Assembly: GCA_950022295.1 (NCBI GenBank)
Contig: OX465598.1
Span: 93,162,001 to 93,226,000 of the forward strand
Length of the DNA stretch: 64,000 bases
Source: Bromus sterilis
Taxonomy: Eukaryota; Streptophyta; Magnoliopsida; Poales; Poaceae
Direction of reading: 5' to 3'
Position numbers and translations under genes: made by a program. Shown here one piece after another: positions 9,974 through 22,083 of the stretch. The first letter of the stretch is position 1. Each line of letters starts with the position of its first letter. The notes below the pieces were generated by a model that worked only from the letters and a program-made list of their open reading frames with translations, was not told the DNA's origin and did no database searches.

Positions 9974-11890
9974 TCATCTTCCGACTGCCACTTGCAACCC
10001 CTTGTTCATCTTGATCTTGGACAGCGGCCACCTGCTGACTGCCATACTGAGCATCTGGTTGCTGTTGTTGTTGTTGTTGTTGTTGTTCCGATTGATATCT
10101 CTGCGCTCTCGCCGACTGAGCCCCTGGTTCCCTGTCTCTTCCGCCTGCGCAGCCCCTTGTGTATGAACCACGCCGCCGACGCCGAGCTGAATAGGCTCGC
10201 GCATCGCGGATTCGGAGACGGAAAATGCATTGGCTACCTTCATGAGCTCGGCCAGTGATGAAAAATATTTGCGAAGCAGTTTGTGCTTCAGCATTGATCC
10301 CGCCAGACACCCATCCGTGAAATACTGGATGGCCTGGATCTCATGGACTCCTTCACATGAATTCTTCAGCTTGATCCACCGAGCTAGGTATTCTCGGAGC
10401 AGCTCGTCCTTGCCTGGCACACATACGGCAAGCTGCCAAGGAAGATGCGGCGAATCATACGTGCCGGTGAAGTTGCGAATGAAAGCTTCCGCAAAATCCT
10501 CCTAGCAGTTGATGCTGTTGCCGGGCAGACTGTTCAACCATGTCCGAGCTGACCCCTGTAGCATCAGAGGAGCGTAACTTATAGCTACATGCCGACTTCC
10601 GCCGGCAATGCCGACTGCGGTCATGTAATATGTCAGCCAGTCCTCTGGCTTAACAGAGCCGTTGTACTTGGGGGTGTCTCTGGGCAGGGTCAATCCCTTG
10701 GGGAACTGCTCGGTCCGAATGCGATGCCCGAAACATGCTGGGCCGGCTGATCCCTCCTCTTCTTGTTGTGCATCTCTTTCCAACAGCTCAATGCGATGCC
10801 TGGTATCATTCTGGCCGATCTGACGAGCACCAAGCTGATTGCTAATTGATGGCCTTGCTTCTGGCTGACGAGGTGGATCATTGCGCCTGCTGCTCACGGC
10901 TGGCTCTTCTGCTCTATGGTTCATGACTGGGGGACCCCGGTTGCTTCTGAACCTGCTCTCACGTCGGGACTGGCCTGGCTCCCTATTCTGCCGCGACGCA
11001 TTCGTTCGCTGGATGACCTCTGGAGCCGGCCTCACAGTCCTTCTCGATGCTTCAGGGCCTGCCCCCGGATTGTCCAATGCCGCCTGCTGCTGCTGCTTGG
11101 CCGACGCCAGCAGCTCGCGCATTCGGCGAGTTTGCTGACGCCGCTCTTCGCCTTACAGATCTTCCAGCTCATTTGCAATCTACTCGGCAGCTCGCAAATT
11201 CTTCTCGGGGGTGCTGTATGCTGGTTGCTGGACAAATGCCGACGCTGCCGGCTGCTCGGCTCCTGACAGCTCTCTGCCGACAGCGCGGCCTCTGCTCCTG
11301 AGATCTTCTAGGACTGTGGGCGCAATCGGCCGCCGCTGGTTGGCATGCGCTGCATTGTACTCACTAGTGATAGCTCCCAGCCTGCGCTCTCCTGCCAGCA
11401 CGTGCTCGGCCCTACGAGCGAGAGCGAGCCGTGCTGTCTCCAGATCGGTGTGAACTTGATCGGGATCACCATTCCTGTTCACGGGTGTGTACAACACATC
11501 CCGCAACGCACTGGTGCCGACTCTTTCCGCGGCGTCCGCCGCCTCCTTGGCCTTCCTAGCCGCACTCGCTGCGCCTTGATTGCTTGACGCAGTCGTTCCT
11601 GCCATCATCACAGCCGCATGCACACGCGACTCCTCTCCGCCGGGAGCTGCTGCGCAGCCCCTGGTCGGGAGCGGATCGGTGGCACTGGAGAAGACGCGCA
11701 CCTCCCTGGGATACGCCTCGGGGAAGCAGCTGATGAAGAGACGATGGGTACCGATCTGCAGCGATACACCGGGCGACAGGGGTGCGCTGACCCCGAACCG
11801 CGCAGCATAATCCACCACAAAGTCCACTGCCCCACGCCTAAAGATCAGGCCAGAGGCGTGGCTCATGCTCGACGACGAGGAAGATCCCAT
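9974..11890 (-). pseudogene. gag: Tat-like Ty3/gypsy gag, interrupted
   Basis: The probable start is ATG at 11890 (MGSSSSSSMSH), just past the primer site. The N-terminal part is alanine- and arginine-rich (AARKAKEAADAAERVG). The capsid-type retrotransposon gag domain follows, with PEDWLTYYMTAV, SARTWLNSLPGNSI and FAEAFIRNFTGTY, then LREYLARWIKLKNSC. The tail has an Asn run (N8) encoded by a GTT/AAC microsatellite at about 10063-10087. All pieces share one frame but are split by TAG at 11180-11182, TAA at 11153-11155 and TAG at 10502-10504 (a position where related gags usually have Trp). No intact CCHC zinc knuckle is visible. Confidence 0.85.
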
Positions 11891-11922
11891 CCGGATCAGA
11901 ACTCCAGTCGACGCCTCGGTCT

Positions 11923-11940
11923 GCCCCACGGTGGGCGCCA
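11923..11940 (-). promoter_or_regulatory. Primer-binding site of the Tat-like gypsy
   Basis: The minus strand reads TGGCGCCCACCGTGGGGC two bases inside the 5' LTR. TGGCGCC primer sites next to the LTR are typical of Tat-lineage gypsy elements. Its position fixes gag to the left and the LTR to the right. Confidence 0.8.
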
Positions 11941-11942
11941 AC

Positions 11943-12803
11943 TGTCGTCGTTTAGTAACAACAGATGCCATAGGGATGGCTAAAGAGAGGGGAAGGCTCG
12001 AGGGAGAACGATGTCGATGGTGCCGGAAACGGGTTGGGCACAAGCACGGTGAAGGACACCACGATGTACCCAGGTTTGGGGCTCTCCGGAGAGATAACAA
12101 CGCTACTCCTGCTTGTCTGCTTGCTATAAATGAGCTCACGAACTACAATCAATGCTCATGGAGCTGCTCAGAGGAAGAAGAGACCTGCCGTGGGCATGGC
12201 TCTCCTCTGCTTCTCTACGGGTTCTATTGTGTGAAGTAAATGCGAATGGGGGAGTCCCTCTCACAGGAGGGGTACCCCGGGCTCTTATAGCGTGAGCTCG
12301 GGGTACTACGGTCATTTCAGTCGGGGGCTGGCCCCAGCTGTCATCCTATCGTCGGCTGGGGTCCACCGACTGCAAATCTCTGGTTGATCCGGACTTGTCA
12401 AGCGGCTGCCCATGCTATAGCTTCTAGGTAATGATGATGAACAGTGGAGCTACTTCCTCTGGTCTCGTCGTCCTGTCTCCGGATTCAGAGGAAAAGGGTG
12501 ACAACACTCCTTTGACAGATCGGCGAAGTGGCTTAGCTTACTGCCACCCGGATCTCTCGGGATCCCGCATTTATGACCTTGTACCAGAGACATCCGATCT
12601 GGATAAGGTCAACTCTTGAGCCGATTGAGGAGTGTGCCGATTGCGCCTGGGCCGACTGCTCGCATTCGGCATGGCCGATTGCTTGGGAGCAATCGGCCAT
12701 GCGACTGCCTAGCTCGGCCCAGCAGCAGCCCAATCGGCCTCCTCCTTGTCTTGAGAGAATGCTTTCATCTGGGTGACCCTACCCGGGTATCATTCCCCCT
12801 ACA
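11943..12803 (-). repeat. 5' LTR of the Tat-like gypsy
   Basis: An 861-bp LTR: the minus strand starts TGTAGGGGGAATG at 12803 and ends CGACGACA at 11943. A minus-strand TATAAGA lies at 12283-12289. The distal part holds several CCGAT/ATCGG short inverted motifs (about 12620-12740). No partner LTR is seen to the left, consistent with loss of the element's 3' half. Confidence 0.8.
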
Positions 12804-14582
12804 AGGGGAGTGAACGTGGGTACTACTTATTATAAACTGCACATGTACGGTACAATGCAGACACCGCCTAAGGCCCCTTGCTCGGCTCTGTCGAGCCACA
12901 TCAAGTGGAGCTACCGAGGAGTAATCCTCATACTCCATTCGTTGCTGACTCCGTATAGCCGCCCTAGGGTCCTGAGCCCCGGTTGTCCTTAAGGTAAGAA
13001 GTCGGGCGACCCAACGGTGCCCGCGAGCGGTATTGCGTCGGGAACGACAGGGAGGGTACGACCGACGTTACTAGCGTGCTTGCCATCTGCCCGTATCTCG
13101 CGAGAGTTACTAAACCACGAAAGAGTCGAGCTCTACCAAGAGCACACGCGAGATAAGGTAAGGAGTCGGTTCACCTTGTTGGTAACCGCAGAGACTTGGT
13201 GGGACGACAGGGCAGGCACCGATGTACTGGTGGTCCTGACTGTTGTCGTTGTCCGCGGATCGGTTATGTCAAGGCAAAGATAACGGTTGTCACGCAGGTT
13301 AATTAAAACGCTAAATGGTTCGGTGGATGACTTGAGAGGCCCGTTGGTCTGTACGCACTACCTACACATGGGATTACGGTGTGGGCCCTCCGCGTCGTAG
13401 TTCGTCCGAAAGCTCTTCAGACGTCAGCAGTACTGCGACCTAATCGCCGGGAAGCGGTGTTGTATTTTTGCTGCAGGAGGTGTATTTGGATTTGCTTTTG
13501 CTTCACCGTCCAGACTCGCACGTGCAGGAGCGTGCAAGGGTGAGGGACCTAGACCCCTTGGCGCATAGGATTTAGTCCGGTGGATGGCCTCTCTGCTGAA
13601 CCTAGGATGGGCTACGATGTGTCGGATAGCCTCGGTGGGGCATTCCCTAACAAGGTGTACGCCACCCTGGAGATCCGAGAGTGCAGGCTGAACAGTAGTG
13701 CACCCCTGCAGGGAGTTTAATCTATTCGAATAGCCGTGTCCACGGTAACAGGACGCTTTATGCTGAAGCTGGACCTTACCACTACAAACTACTACTATTA
13801 TACTGTATGGTTTTGGGTCTTCTTCCTCGCAGGGAAGTCGAGGAGGGGAACTCGGAGGAATTATTATTATTAATAATTACAACTTACTATTATACAATGC
13901 TGCAGCAACGTCTGCTTCATTGTTACTTTATGATTTATATGAACTGTTGGCTGTTCTCATCTTGTGCTGCAAGACTCGTCAGAAGATGCTAGTCTTCGAT
14001 AGGCCTAGCTTCTTATCCTTATTCTGATTTCTATCTTGCAGTCCACTATATACAGCCTCCCCTTTCCATTTGATACAAATGCATAAATGCTTAGAAACGG
14101 ACGTAAGACTCGCGGGTATACTAGATACTCACCCTTGCTTTATTTTCCCCCTTTTTGTTTTGCCTGATCGGCCGCTGCAATCGACGATGGAGCTTTGGAG
14201 TCCAGGAGCAGGAGATCCCCGATGCCGACCACCGCAACATGAAGATACCTGATGCCTTCTATGACGTCGAGTTCCCCGTTGACCAGGAGTAGTTTGGAGG
14301 TTCCCAGGAAGGAGGACTCGCCTTTTCGATCTGTTGTTATTTGTGCTAGCCTTCTTAAGGCAACCTTGTATTCTTGTGTCTTTACTCAGATACTATTGCT
14401 TCCGCTAACTTTGTGCTCTCGAGCTGTTGTATTCGAGCCCTCGTGGCCCTTGGCTTGTATTAAACAACTTGTATTATTTTTATTTGTAGAGTTGTGTTGT
14501 GATATCTCACCGTGAGTCCCTAATCTCGATCGTGTACCTAGCCTGTATGATTACTGTACATGGTCTGATTTTGGGGGCGTCA
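12804..14582 (+). repeat. Sukkula/Derami-like gypsy LTR (plus), 5' end unclear
   Basis: Plus-strand LTR-type DNA ending GGGGGCGTCA at 14582, directly before a Met-tRNA primer site. The 3' part (GTCGAGTTCCCCGTTGACCA, then a GT-rich U5) resembles the Sukkula/Derami class of Triticeae gypsy LTRs. A TATATA occurs at 14047-14052. A TTATTATTATTA microsatellite sits near 13861. No clear TG start is visible next to the Tat-like LTR, so the left end is probably truncated. Confidence 0.65.
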
Positions 14583-14587
14583 TAAGT

Positions 14588-14600
14588 TGGTATCAGAGCC
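14588..14600 (+). promoter_or_regulatory. Primer-binding site, Met-tRNA type
   Basis: TGGTATCAGAGCC lies five bases after the LTR end at 14582. It shows that the flanking LTR is a 5' LTR in plus orientation. Confidence 0.85.
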
Positions 14601-16390
14601 GACTGCCTGTAGGTAACCCCCTTCCAACTCCCCAGTCAAAGTCGAGTCTAGTCGTTGCAAAACTACTTTACTAACAGTGTCGTGTGGATTATCGGCCCAT
14701 GTCGCCAACTGGGCGGTATTAGGATCCTTTTTCTCCGCACCTTTACTCTGGGACTCTGACCTCTCTCCTCTTCGGGTTAATGATTTTTGCTAACACTAAA
14801 TTTAGGTTCTCGTACCTCCTTCCTTCCGGAGAGCCCTGCATTTCAGATGGTCGCTTACTTGGCCAGAAGATGCCGAAGATACTCCCCGATGAATTGTCGA
14901 GACCCTATGTGCCCATCGCCCTTGCAATCCCCTTCCACTGATAAGTCCGTATGTATAAACACATACACCTTCCATTCATCCATTCAATCCCAGTTGCTCT
15001 TGTGTTCATAAAGTGCATAAAATTACTTTCCGTTGTTTCGGGAATCCTTTGGCCTACTACCTTGCCGCTTCTTTTCACCCTGCGGATAATTCCTCACATT
15101 TATCGAGGATCCGTTCATTCTAAGTGGTTCCTGTGATTCCCAAAATACTTTGAAATACTATTCGATCTCTCGACAATCCTCGGCAGCCTACTGCTTTGGA
15201 GATTCTTCTTACTTGCTTGCACTATGATTAATCCTGTTTGTCTTGTAGTCTTTGATGACCTCCCTTGGCATTGCCATTTCGTTCTGTTGAATCATCGTGT
15301 GCGAGAATGCACGCAGTCATCAGTTAACCCTACGAATTCATTCTTTCGGCTCAGACGTCATTCCAGACATGAGCTGGATCTCGGTGAGTCAAACCTTCCT
15401 TGATTGTCCGTCTTTTGGACATCGTAATTCCTTTGTACTCTAGCGTCGAACTATTCAGATGCTTCTATCTCCGATGTCTTTGCATTATTTCTTCTTATGG
15501 TTGAGTACCGAAACTCACACCAGACTCTCTGTACCCCCACCTGACCTTTTGGTGGATTACTACCTACCGTCCCCTTGTGTCCTAAATCATTGATGAGCTT
15601 CCCCTGATATGAAATGCCTTTGGCGAACGGTATCATCCGGTCCGTGTCATCAGCCTTCTGCTTTCAAACTTGTATCTCTTGTTCCTTTTGTTTGTGGTAT
15701 AGATTCGTAAAATGTCCCTATGGGTTGTATATATAATTCATCCATCTGTGTGAACCCATGAACTTATGCAGGTCTTACTCTACTAGTGTTATGCCATATA
15801 AAATTTTGAACGCTACGAATTCATCGACAGCGAGAAGTGAATGAAAGGCTATGCATTGAAGAAGTGGGAGTCGACCCTGAACCTTTGTGTTCATGCCCAT
15901 GGATACTATGTAGAACTTATCATGAAAGCTTCTCGTAAATATAATTAACCCCCTTGTATAAATTCTTATACACCTATGATCCACCCTTTCTACCTTCGAG
16001 TATTACCCCTGGTCTCTCGAAGATATCATGCCTTTGCACTACATCTTATGAATCTTGATGAAACAAGACCTTTCCCTGTCGTAACCACGCCATGGGTTCT
16101 GGGTTGTCGTCAACCGAGAACACCGCTTACCTTTTGCTCCACCACCCCTTTTGTTTGGTGATGTTGCTATTCTATTTCATTCTCTTGAAACCCCTCGACA
16201 TAAGGTGTCGTGGTCATCATCAACATTTTTCCTTCTTCCAAGTGTTAATTGAATTCATGGTGAGAAATACCATCCTTTCCCCTCCATGCTTTGTGTTATC
16301 ATTGTCAACATCCTTTGGCTCCCGACCAATACAAACTTGGTGTCGTGGATATAATCCTGACAATAGAGAGAGGGGTATGAAAGGAGCTAA
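14601..16390 (+). mobile_element. Non-coding interior of Sukkula-like element
   Basis: About 1.8 kb after the primer site has no ORF with retrotransposon similarity on either strand; all ORFs are below 100 codons and unconvincing. The first 200 bp match the leader style I know from Sukkula/Derami-type elements, which lack coding capacity (LARD-like). The right limit is approximate, set where a minus-oriented LTR-type sequence seems to begin. Confidence 0.5.
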
Positions 16391-16910
16391 ATAAATCTGT
16401 ACGCAGAGTGGTTGACGCAGGGGAAGTTATACAGGTTAGGCCTCTCCGTAGAGATAAAAACCGTAATCTTGTCCCAGACTGACTGGGATGTTCTTGCTCA
16501 CAGGTTGAGGAGAATATTGTTGCGCGTGCCCATGCTGGAGGAGGGGGAGGCTTATATAGAGTGCGCCTCTGCCCCTTTAATGCCTCATCTTAATGGGTCT
16601 TTAATTACAGGGTTAAATGCATACCAAATACAAGAAACGGTCTACTCATTACTGCTAATAAAGGAGGAGGAACGCCCGCGGTCTTGAGTGCTTTCCGTCC
16701 GTTGCGTTCTTATCTTCCGAGTAACGAATATCCCATCGTTCATCTTCTCTGAGTAACGAACTACTCGGATCTTGTTTGCTCTCCGAGTGACTAACTGCTC
16801 GGAGGTGGTTTCTGTCTTCTGAGTAATATGTAACTCGGGAATATTGGGAATTGAGCTTCTTCGATTGATAAAGCGTCTGTATTCTATACTGACATTATTT
16901 ATTTTGTTAG
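16391..16910 (-). repeat. Unassigned LTR-type DNA, left part
   Basis: A minus-strand TATATAAG at 16551-16558 and the GTTATACAGGTTAGGCC stretch near 16426 resemble a minus-oriented gypsy LTR promoter region. Short CCGAGTNA/ACTCGGA inverted motifs recur at about 16715-16850 and again to the right of the solo LTR (18650-18860). The two parts are therefore one sequence split by the insertion at 16911. Confidence 0.45.
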
Positions 16911-18173
16911 TGTAAGAGGAAAGTTTTACCCCCGTGTGTTTTGGATATTGTTGGACAAGATAGTAGAGGAACTAACAATGTTTTCTAGTGTAAACAGTTG
17001 TATAGGTTCCTGAAGGACAAGCTAAGTGATAAAGCTTCAGGGAAGGTCTTCAAGTTATCGAAGCATAACCCACGGAGCGAAGCTTAATCACGAAGGATGA
17101 CCCCCAAAAATGAAGGTGTCCTGAAGCTCTACTCATTGAAGGAAGTGAAGAGGACGGCACAAGACTTAGATGTTTTTGTGTAGTTCTTTTTCGTTTCTTT
17201 GAGTCATAGGACAAAACGTACTATCAAGAGGGGTATTTAGTTTGTGGACACGGAAGTCATTGAGAAATGCTCAGATCAAATCCAAACCAAGTGAGAAGCC
17301 TGAGTGAAGAAATCTCATGTGCACTAAGTTAAGTTTCGGTAGAAAAGACTTCGTTCTTTGGCTACTGAAGCAGAACTAAGTCCGTGAGTCACCTTTACTT
17401 TTCCCTCAAGTAAAGTTGCGCATTGATGACAAATCCGACCGTTGTGGACACGTGTCAAGCTGTCACCTCGGGTCAATTTGGTCATTCAGCACCTCGGGAT
17501 CGCCAACTATAAATACGCCGCCCCCTCCTCCATTTGCGGGTGGCTGCTCCAAGAATATTCCAAGAGAGATTGTAGAGAGCACCCCAAAAACGCCACCGAA
17601 GCAAAACCCAAAATCCAGAGTACTGAAGCCTAAGTCCCATTGATCTGAGTAGATTCGAGATGACTTAGGTGAAAGCTTACTAGCCTTTTTATCTTGGAGA
17701 ACTGCAATTCTCCTAGACGGTTAGAGTGTTGTTCTTCAGAGAGCAAAGAGTAATTGTCGCCTCGAAGTCCAGTTTGTCAAAGGTTTCGGTGATTTCCTCA
17801 ATAATCAACCACGAGTGAAGAACTGACCAAGCTCAAGGAGTTTGGTGCAGTGGAGCAACAGACGGAGAGAGATTTGCTCCAGGTGTTCAATCACCAATCC
17901 CTCCAACCAGACGTAGCGCTTTGCAGAGCGTGAACTGGTCGAACAAACATCGTCGAGTCCCAGTTCGTTTTACTTCAAGCATTTACCTTCAGTATTGCAT
18001 TTGCTTCACAGTTATGCTTCAATGTGTTTTGATTCGCTGCATTTAGTTTCTCTTCCAGTTTTTACTTCGCTATTCTGCACTACTTATACTTCACTTCAAA
18101 AGTTTCAGTCGAAAATTTTCAAGTGATCATTCACCCCGTCCCCCTCTGATCACATACTTGGACTTTCAGTTAG
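16906..18173 (+). mobile_element. Solo LTR 16911-18168 with TSD GTTAG
   Basis: The 1258-bp LTR starts TGTAAGAGG and ends GACTTTCA. It is flanked by the 5-bp direct repeat GTTAG at 16906-16910 and 18169-18173. A TATAAATA at 17508-17515 on the plus strand and the pyrimidine-rich TCACCCC end support plus orientation. There is no interior domain, so this is a solo LTR left by LTR-LTR recombination. Superfamily is uncertain. Confidence 0.85.
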
Positions 18174-19092
18174 TTGTGTTGGAAACCCAAGGGCTTGAGG
18201 GTGCCCCTTGGTTTCCCTTGCCTAGGGGTATACCTTTGGTATGACCACGACAGTATCCCCTAAGCGCTTTCGGGTGCTTGCGATTGAGGTAGCTAACATT
18301 TTTCAGATTTCATGAGGTATGTGAAGATTAAACTCAATAAGAGGCCCGTAAGAGCTTTATTGATATTTGGACTTTTCCCTCGATCGTGGGTTGGACAGGT
18401 TAAAGAAAAAATCTGGCGACACTCAAACATCTCTCGGAAGAGGTGGAATGAGGCCTCGGAAGGCGTGTCTTCGAGTAAAAGGCCTTAAACTCCATATAAA
18501 CCAGATTTGTAAAGTTCAATATCCTAAGGCATCGTAACGAGGCTTAGGTCATACCACATGGGATATTGATTCTTTACCCCCTGCGCCGGGTCATACTATT
18601 GGCCTGGCATTCTTCGTCAGAGACGGGCCACTGGTGAACTAACTATTCGGATTTTTACTTGAGTAGTTGGTGAGTGCAAGATTTTCGGTTTGCGGTGAGC
18701 TTCAGAGACGTAGTTACTAGCTTCAAGTTGTTCTCCTTGTTATTGTTCCGAGTGACAGCTTACTCGGTCGCCTTGAGAGCTCAGTAATTCCTTCCGAGTG
18801 ATGACTTACTCGGAGAGTTTTGTCAGTTGATGCGGTGTTCCATGCCTTCCGAGTAGTTGGAACAGTCTCGAGCTTCGAATCGAAATATGATTCGGTTTTA
18901 AATGAAAAAAGATCTTGTCGTGTTAGAGAATCTTTTCGTCAAGGCAAGTAGATGCACTGCCAGGCCTCTCTCCTCGATTCCCGCGACGGTCTTATAGGAT
19001 AATCATTAACTGCCCGTGGGAAAGTGGGAGAGGTTATGGGGAAGTGGGGCGGTTTTATGGGGAAGGCAACCGGCGCACCCGTAATGGGGCGC
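18174..19092. other. Unassigned LTR-type DNA, right part; no gene
   Basis: This continues the host of the solo LTR. It has GGGCTTGAGGGTGCCCC near 18190 and further CCGAGT/ACTCGG motifs. No ORF resembles a protein. It resembles the non-coding 3' region or LTR of gypsy elements. It ends where the Athila-like LTR begins at 19093; the preceding GGCGC (19088-19092) would be that element's left target duplication. Confidence 0.4.
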
Positions 19093-22083
19093 TGATGGCT
19101 GATGAACCTCAACGTAAAGGGATCTATTGCAGCGTTTTCGATAAGTAAGAGTGTCGAACCCAACGAGGAGCGAAAGGTATTGATAGGTGGTTTTGGACAA
19201 GGAATAACTGCAAGCACTGAAAGATAACTTTTTAGGGGGTTTTGATATAAGCAACAATAAGATAAAAAGCAAGCAAAGTAAGTAGTACTGAGGAGTAGCA
19301 AGTGGCCCAATCCTTTTGAGCAAAGGATAACCCAGACAACTGAACTTATAAAGACTAAAGCGTTCTTGAGGACAGATGGGGAGGTAGTCACATGCTTTCG
19401 CCATACTCCGTATTGATAACAAGTGTTGCGCTGATAAGTGTTGAGTGGATGGATCTATGCTAGCACACCTTCTAGACTAAGATAAGTGCACTCTTATGAT
19501 TAAACATCTTGCAAGCATCCGCAAATACAAGATAAAAATTAAGGCAAAGCCTAACCACATCAATAAGATCAAGGATCCAATAGTCCCTTGTGCAAAAGTG
19601 TGCAAACTGGGGTTCAGGTTTCTGTCACTCCGGCAACCCACCGTAAGCACTCTTAATACAAAATGTATTCCCCTAGGTCCTTAAGAAGGAGAAGTGTTGA
19701 GTGTTTGACTCACACAACACCACTAGGAAAATAACAACACAACTTAAATATCAAACAACACAAATTACTTCAACATCATATGACTACTAACAACTAGACT
19801 TCTCCCATGTCCTCAAGAACTAAAGTAACTACTCACAAGACATAAAAGAGATCATGATCAGAGGTGATAAATATATGATAAACAATCTGGACATAATGAT
19901 ATTTCTCCAACAAAACTCAATAGCATTCACCACAAAGTAGTAATCAACACCGGTAGAGTAGAGACGATAGATAGTACGGATTACAACACAAGATAAACTT
20001 GTGAGGTGAGATTGGATGGGGGTGGAGATGGTTCTGATGTTGGTGATGATGTTGATGATGATCTCGATGATGCCCGTGACGATGGTGATGATGATGGCGA
20101 TGATCTCCCCTTCCGGGAGGTGATCTCCTCGGCGGAATCTGTCCGCCGGAGAGCCCTTTTCTTCTCTGTAGGTTTCCGCCATGGAGCGGCGGTGGAACTC
20201 CGTGAAAGCTTCTCCTTTTTAGGTTTTCGCGTAACGAGGAGTATATAGGCCAGAGGGGGGAGCCTGGAGTGGCCCCAGGGCTCCAGAAGCCCTCCGCCGA
20301 TTTTCAGGTAATTTGGAGGTATTCTTCTTCAGCAACCGAGCATCCAATTTTTACCGCTGAATCATGCATCTGCTGCTTCGGCACCGGAAAGTTGCAAACT
20401 GTGTAAAATAAGCCAAAACAACATAGTGATGCAATTTGGACGTATCAATGGCTTCTCGCCCCTCGTTGGTTACCCAAAGTGGAAGGTTGAGATGTAGACA
20501 TCAGCAAATTTCCCTCGATGAAGATACTAAGGATTGTCTCCAGTAGGACTCCGACAACGACAGGAAGGTGACAACGGCGCCAGCAATTAGGCGGTTGACG
20601 TGGACCTGCACACACAACAGATAACTTTGCTCCCAATGAGTTCAGAGAGGTTTTCAATCCCTCCGGCCTTGTTGTTTACAAAGGATCAAATGCACGGGAT
20701 AATAACGATAGCGATAGCAACGGAAAAGGAAATAGAACAGAAAATAAATAGTGGGTGTAAAAAGTGTTGGAAATATGGACTGGGGTCCCATGATGTTCAC
20801 TAGTGATGTCTCTCTCCCAAAAGACGATAAAATATCCATGCGAGGTAAACAAATTACAGCTGGGCAATTGACAGGATTATGTGCGCAAACCAATGCTAAC
20901 TATGCTATAAAGAAAGGAAGAGGCTCAAAAGCATGGGAGGTACGCCAAGACAAGTAGACCGAAATCCATCTGCATCTACCTACTAATCATCCACCTTGAG
21001 ATATCTATCCAGAACACCTCGCTGGTATTAAATTGCGAATCCCACCCAAATTGTAAACTCAAAGCAACAGACAACTACATTAAAGAACTTTGCATAAGGT
21101 AAACAATCCTTGCACCCGCAAGTACAAGCACCGTTGTTTTCTCCCTTGTGGCAACAGCACATCCCCTAGACTCATGTTTCTGTCACTCAAGCTAGTCATC
21201 AGGGGGGCATGAACCCACAATCATGCATTACACTTCCGCTTGGAGTCACTACCTACTACTTGGCCAAAGCAATAAACAACAACGGAGAACATGCAAGAAT
21301 TACTCAAGAACATAAATATAAAAGAGGAGAATCAAATATATTACTCAAACACAATGTAAACACAGTCTCATAATCCATCAGATCCCAGCAAAATCAACAT
21401 AGCAACAACAGAAAGATTACATATGTGCCTCGATCATGTAGGGCAAATCACGAGGTCTAAACAATGAAGAACAAAGAGGGTAGGAGAACATCACACAACT
21501 ACTGATCATGGACCCATGGTCCAAGGTGGACTACTCACGGTTCATACGGGAAGCATCCATGGTGGTGGAGAAGCTCCCGGAGGTGGTTCCTCCCTTCGGC
21601 AGGGTGCCGGGAAGAGGGCTCCAGGTGCTCCCGATATTGGAAGCGCGGCGGCGGCGGAACAGAGGAGAGATTGCGAAAAAGGGTTCTATCCTCGAGGGTT
21701 TTGGGACGAGAGGGATATATAGGCTAAGGGGGGCAGCCAGAGGTGGACCAGGGGCCCCAGGAGCCCCCCTGGCGCAGCCTAGGGGGTGGCCGCGCTAGGT
21801 GGCCGCCTGGGCCACCCCTGGCTCCCCTCTGGCCCCACTTGGGCTCTTCCCGAAGCTTCCTGTACGCTGATTTTCCTATATTTTTCCCGGAATTTTTCTC
21901 CTGTAATGGGAAAACCTGAAATACAAAAACAGCAAAAAACAGGAACTGACACTGGGGTGCACTGAGTTAATAGGTTAGTCCAAATATGATCAAAAGTGTA
22001 TGGAAGTGCATCAATATCATAGCAATATCACAAAAAAGATGCATGGAGCAAACAGAAATTATAGATACGTTCTGGACGTATCA
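19093..22083 (-). repeat. 3' LTR of Athila-like element D, split by a solo LTR
   Basis: The minus-strand 3' end of the LTR is TGATGGC at 19093-19099 (plus view). It resumes at 20453 with TTCTCGCCCC and ends at 22083 with GGACGTATCA. Without the insertion it is 1638 bp, matching the LTR of element E at 52533-54134. A minus-strand TATATAT lies near 21714-21721. Confidence 0.88.
19095..20452 (-). mobile_element. Solo Athila LTR 19100-20447 with TSD ATGGC
   Basis: The 1348-bp LTR is flanked by ATGGC at 19095-19099 and 20448-20452. Its minus-strand start is TGATACGTCCAAATTGC and its end is GGTTCATCA. The last part is homologous to the LTR of element F (61397-62069), which runs in plus orientation. 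A minus-strand TATATA lies near 20242-20247, and a GATGAT-rich stretch near 20030-20105. It sits 7 bp inside the end of D's 3' LTR. Confidence 0.93.

Noticed and set aside
9798..10258. Plus-strand ORFs with poly-Val or poly-Leu near 10063-10087
   Set aside because: They are other-frame readings of the GTT microsatellite that encodes the Asn run in the minus-strand gag.
12950..13620. Possible host gene in the GC-rich stretch
   Set aside because: No ORF over 90 codons with a plausible protein; the context is a Sukkula-like LTR ending at 14582.
14588..14600. Possible tRNA gene
   Set aside because: Only the 13-base match to a tRNA 3' end is present, as expected for a retrotransposon primer site; no cloverleaf.
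20006..20248. Asp-rich plus-strand ORF
   Set aside because: It is a reading of a GATGAT-rich stretch within the solo Athila LTR; no start context or homology.
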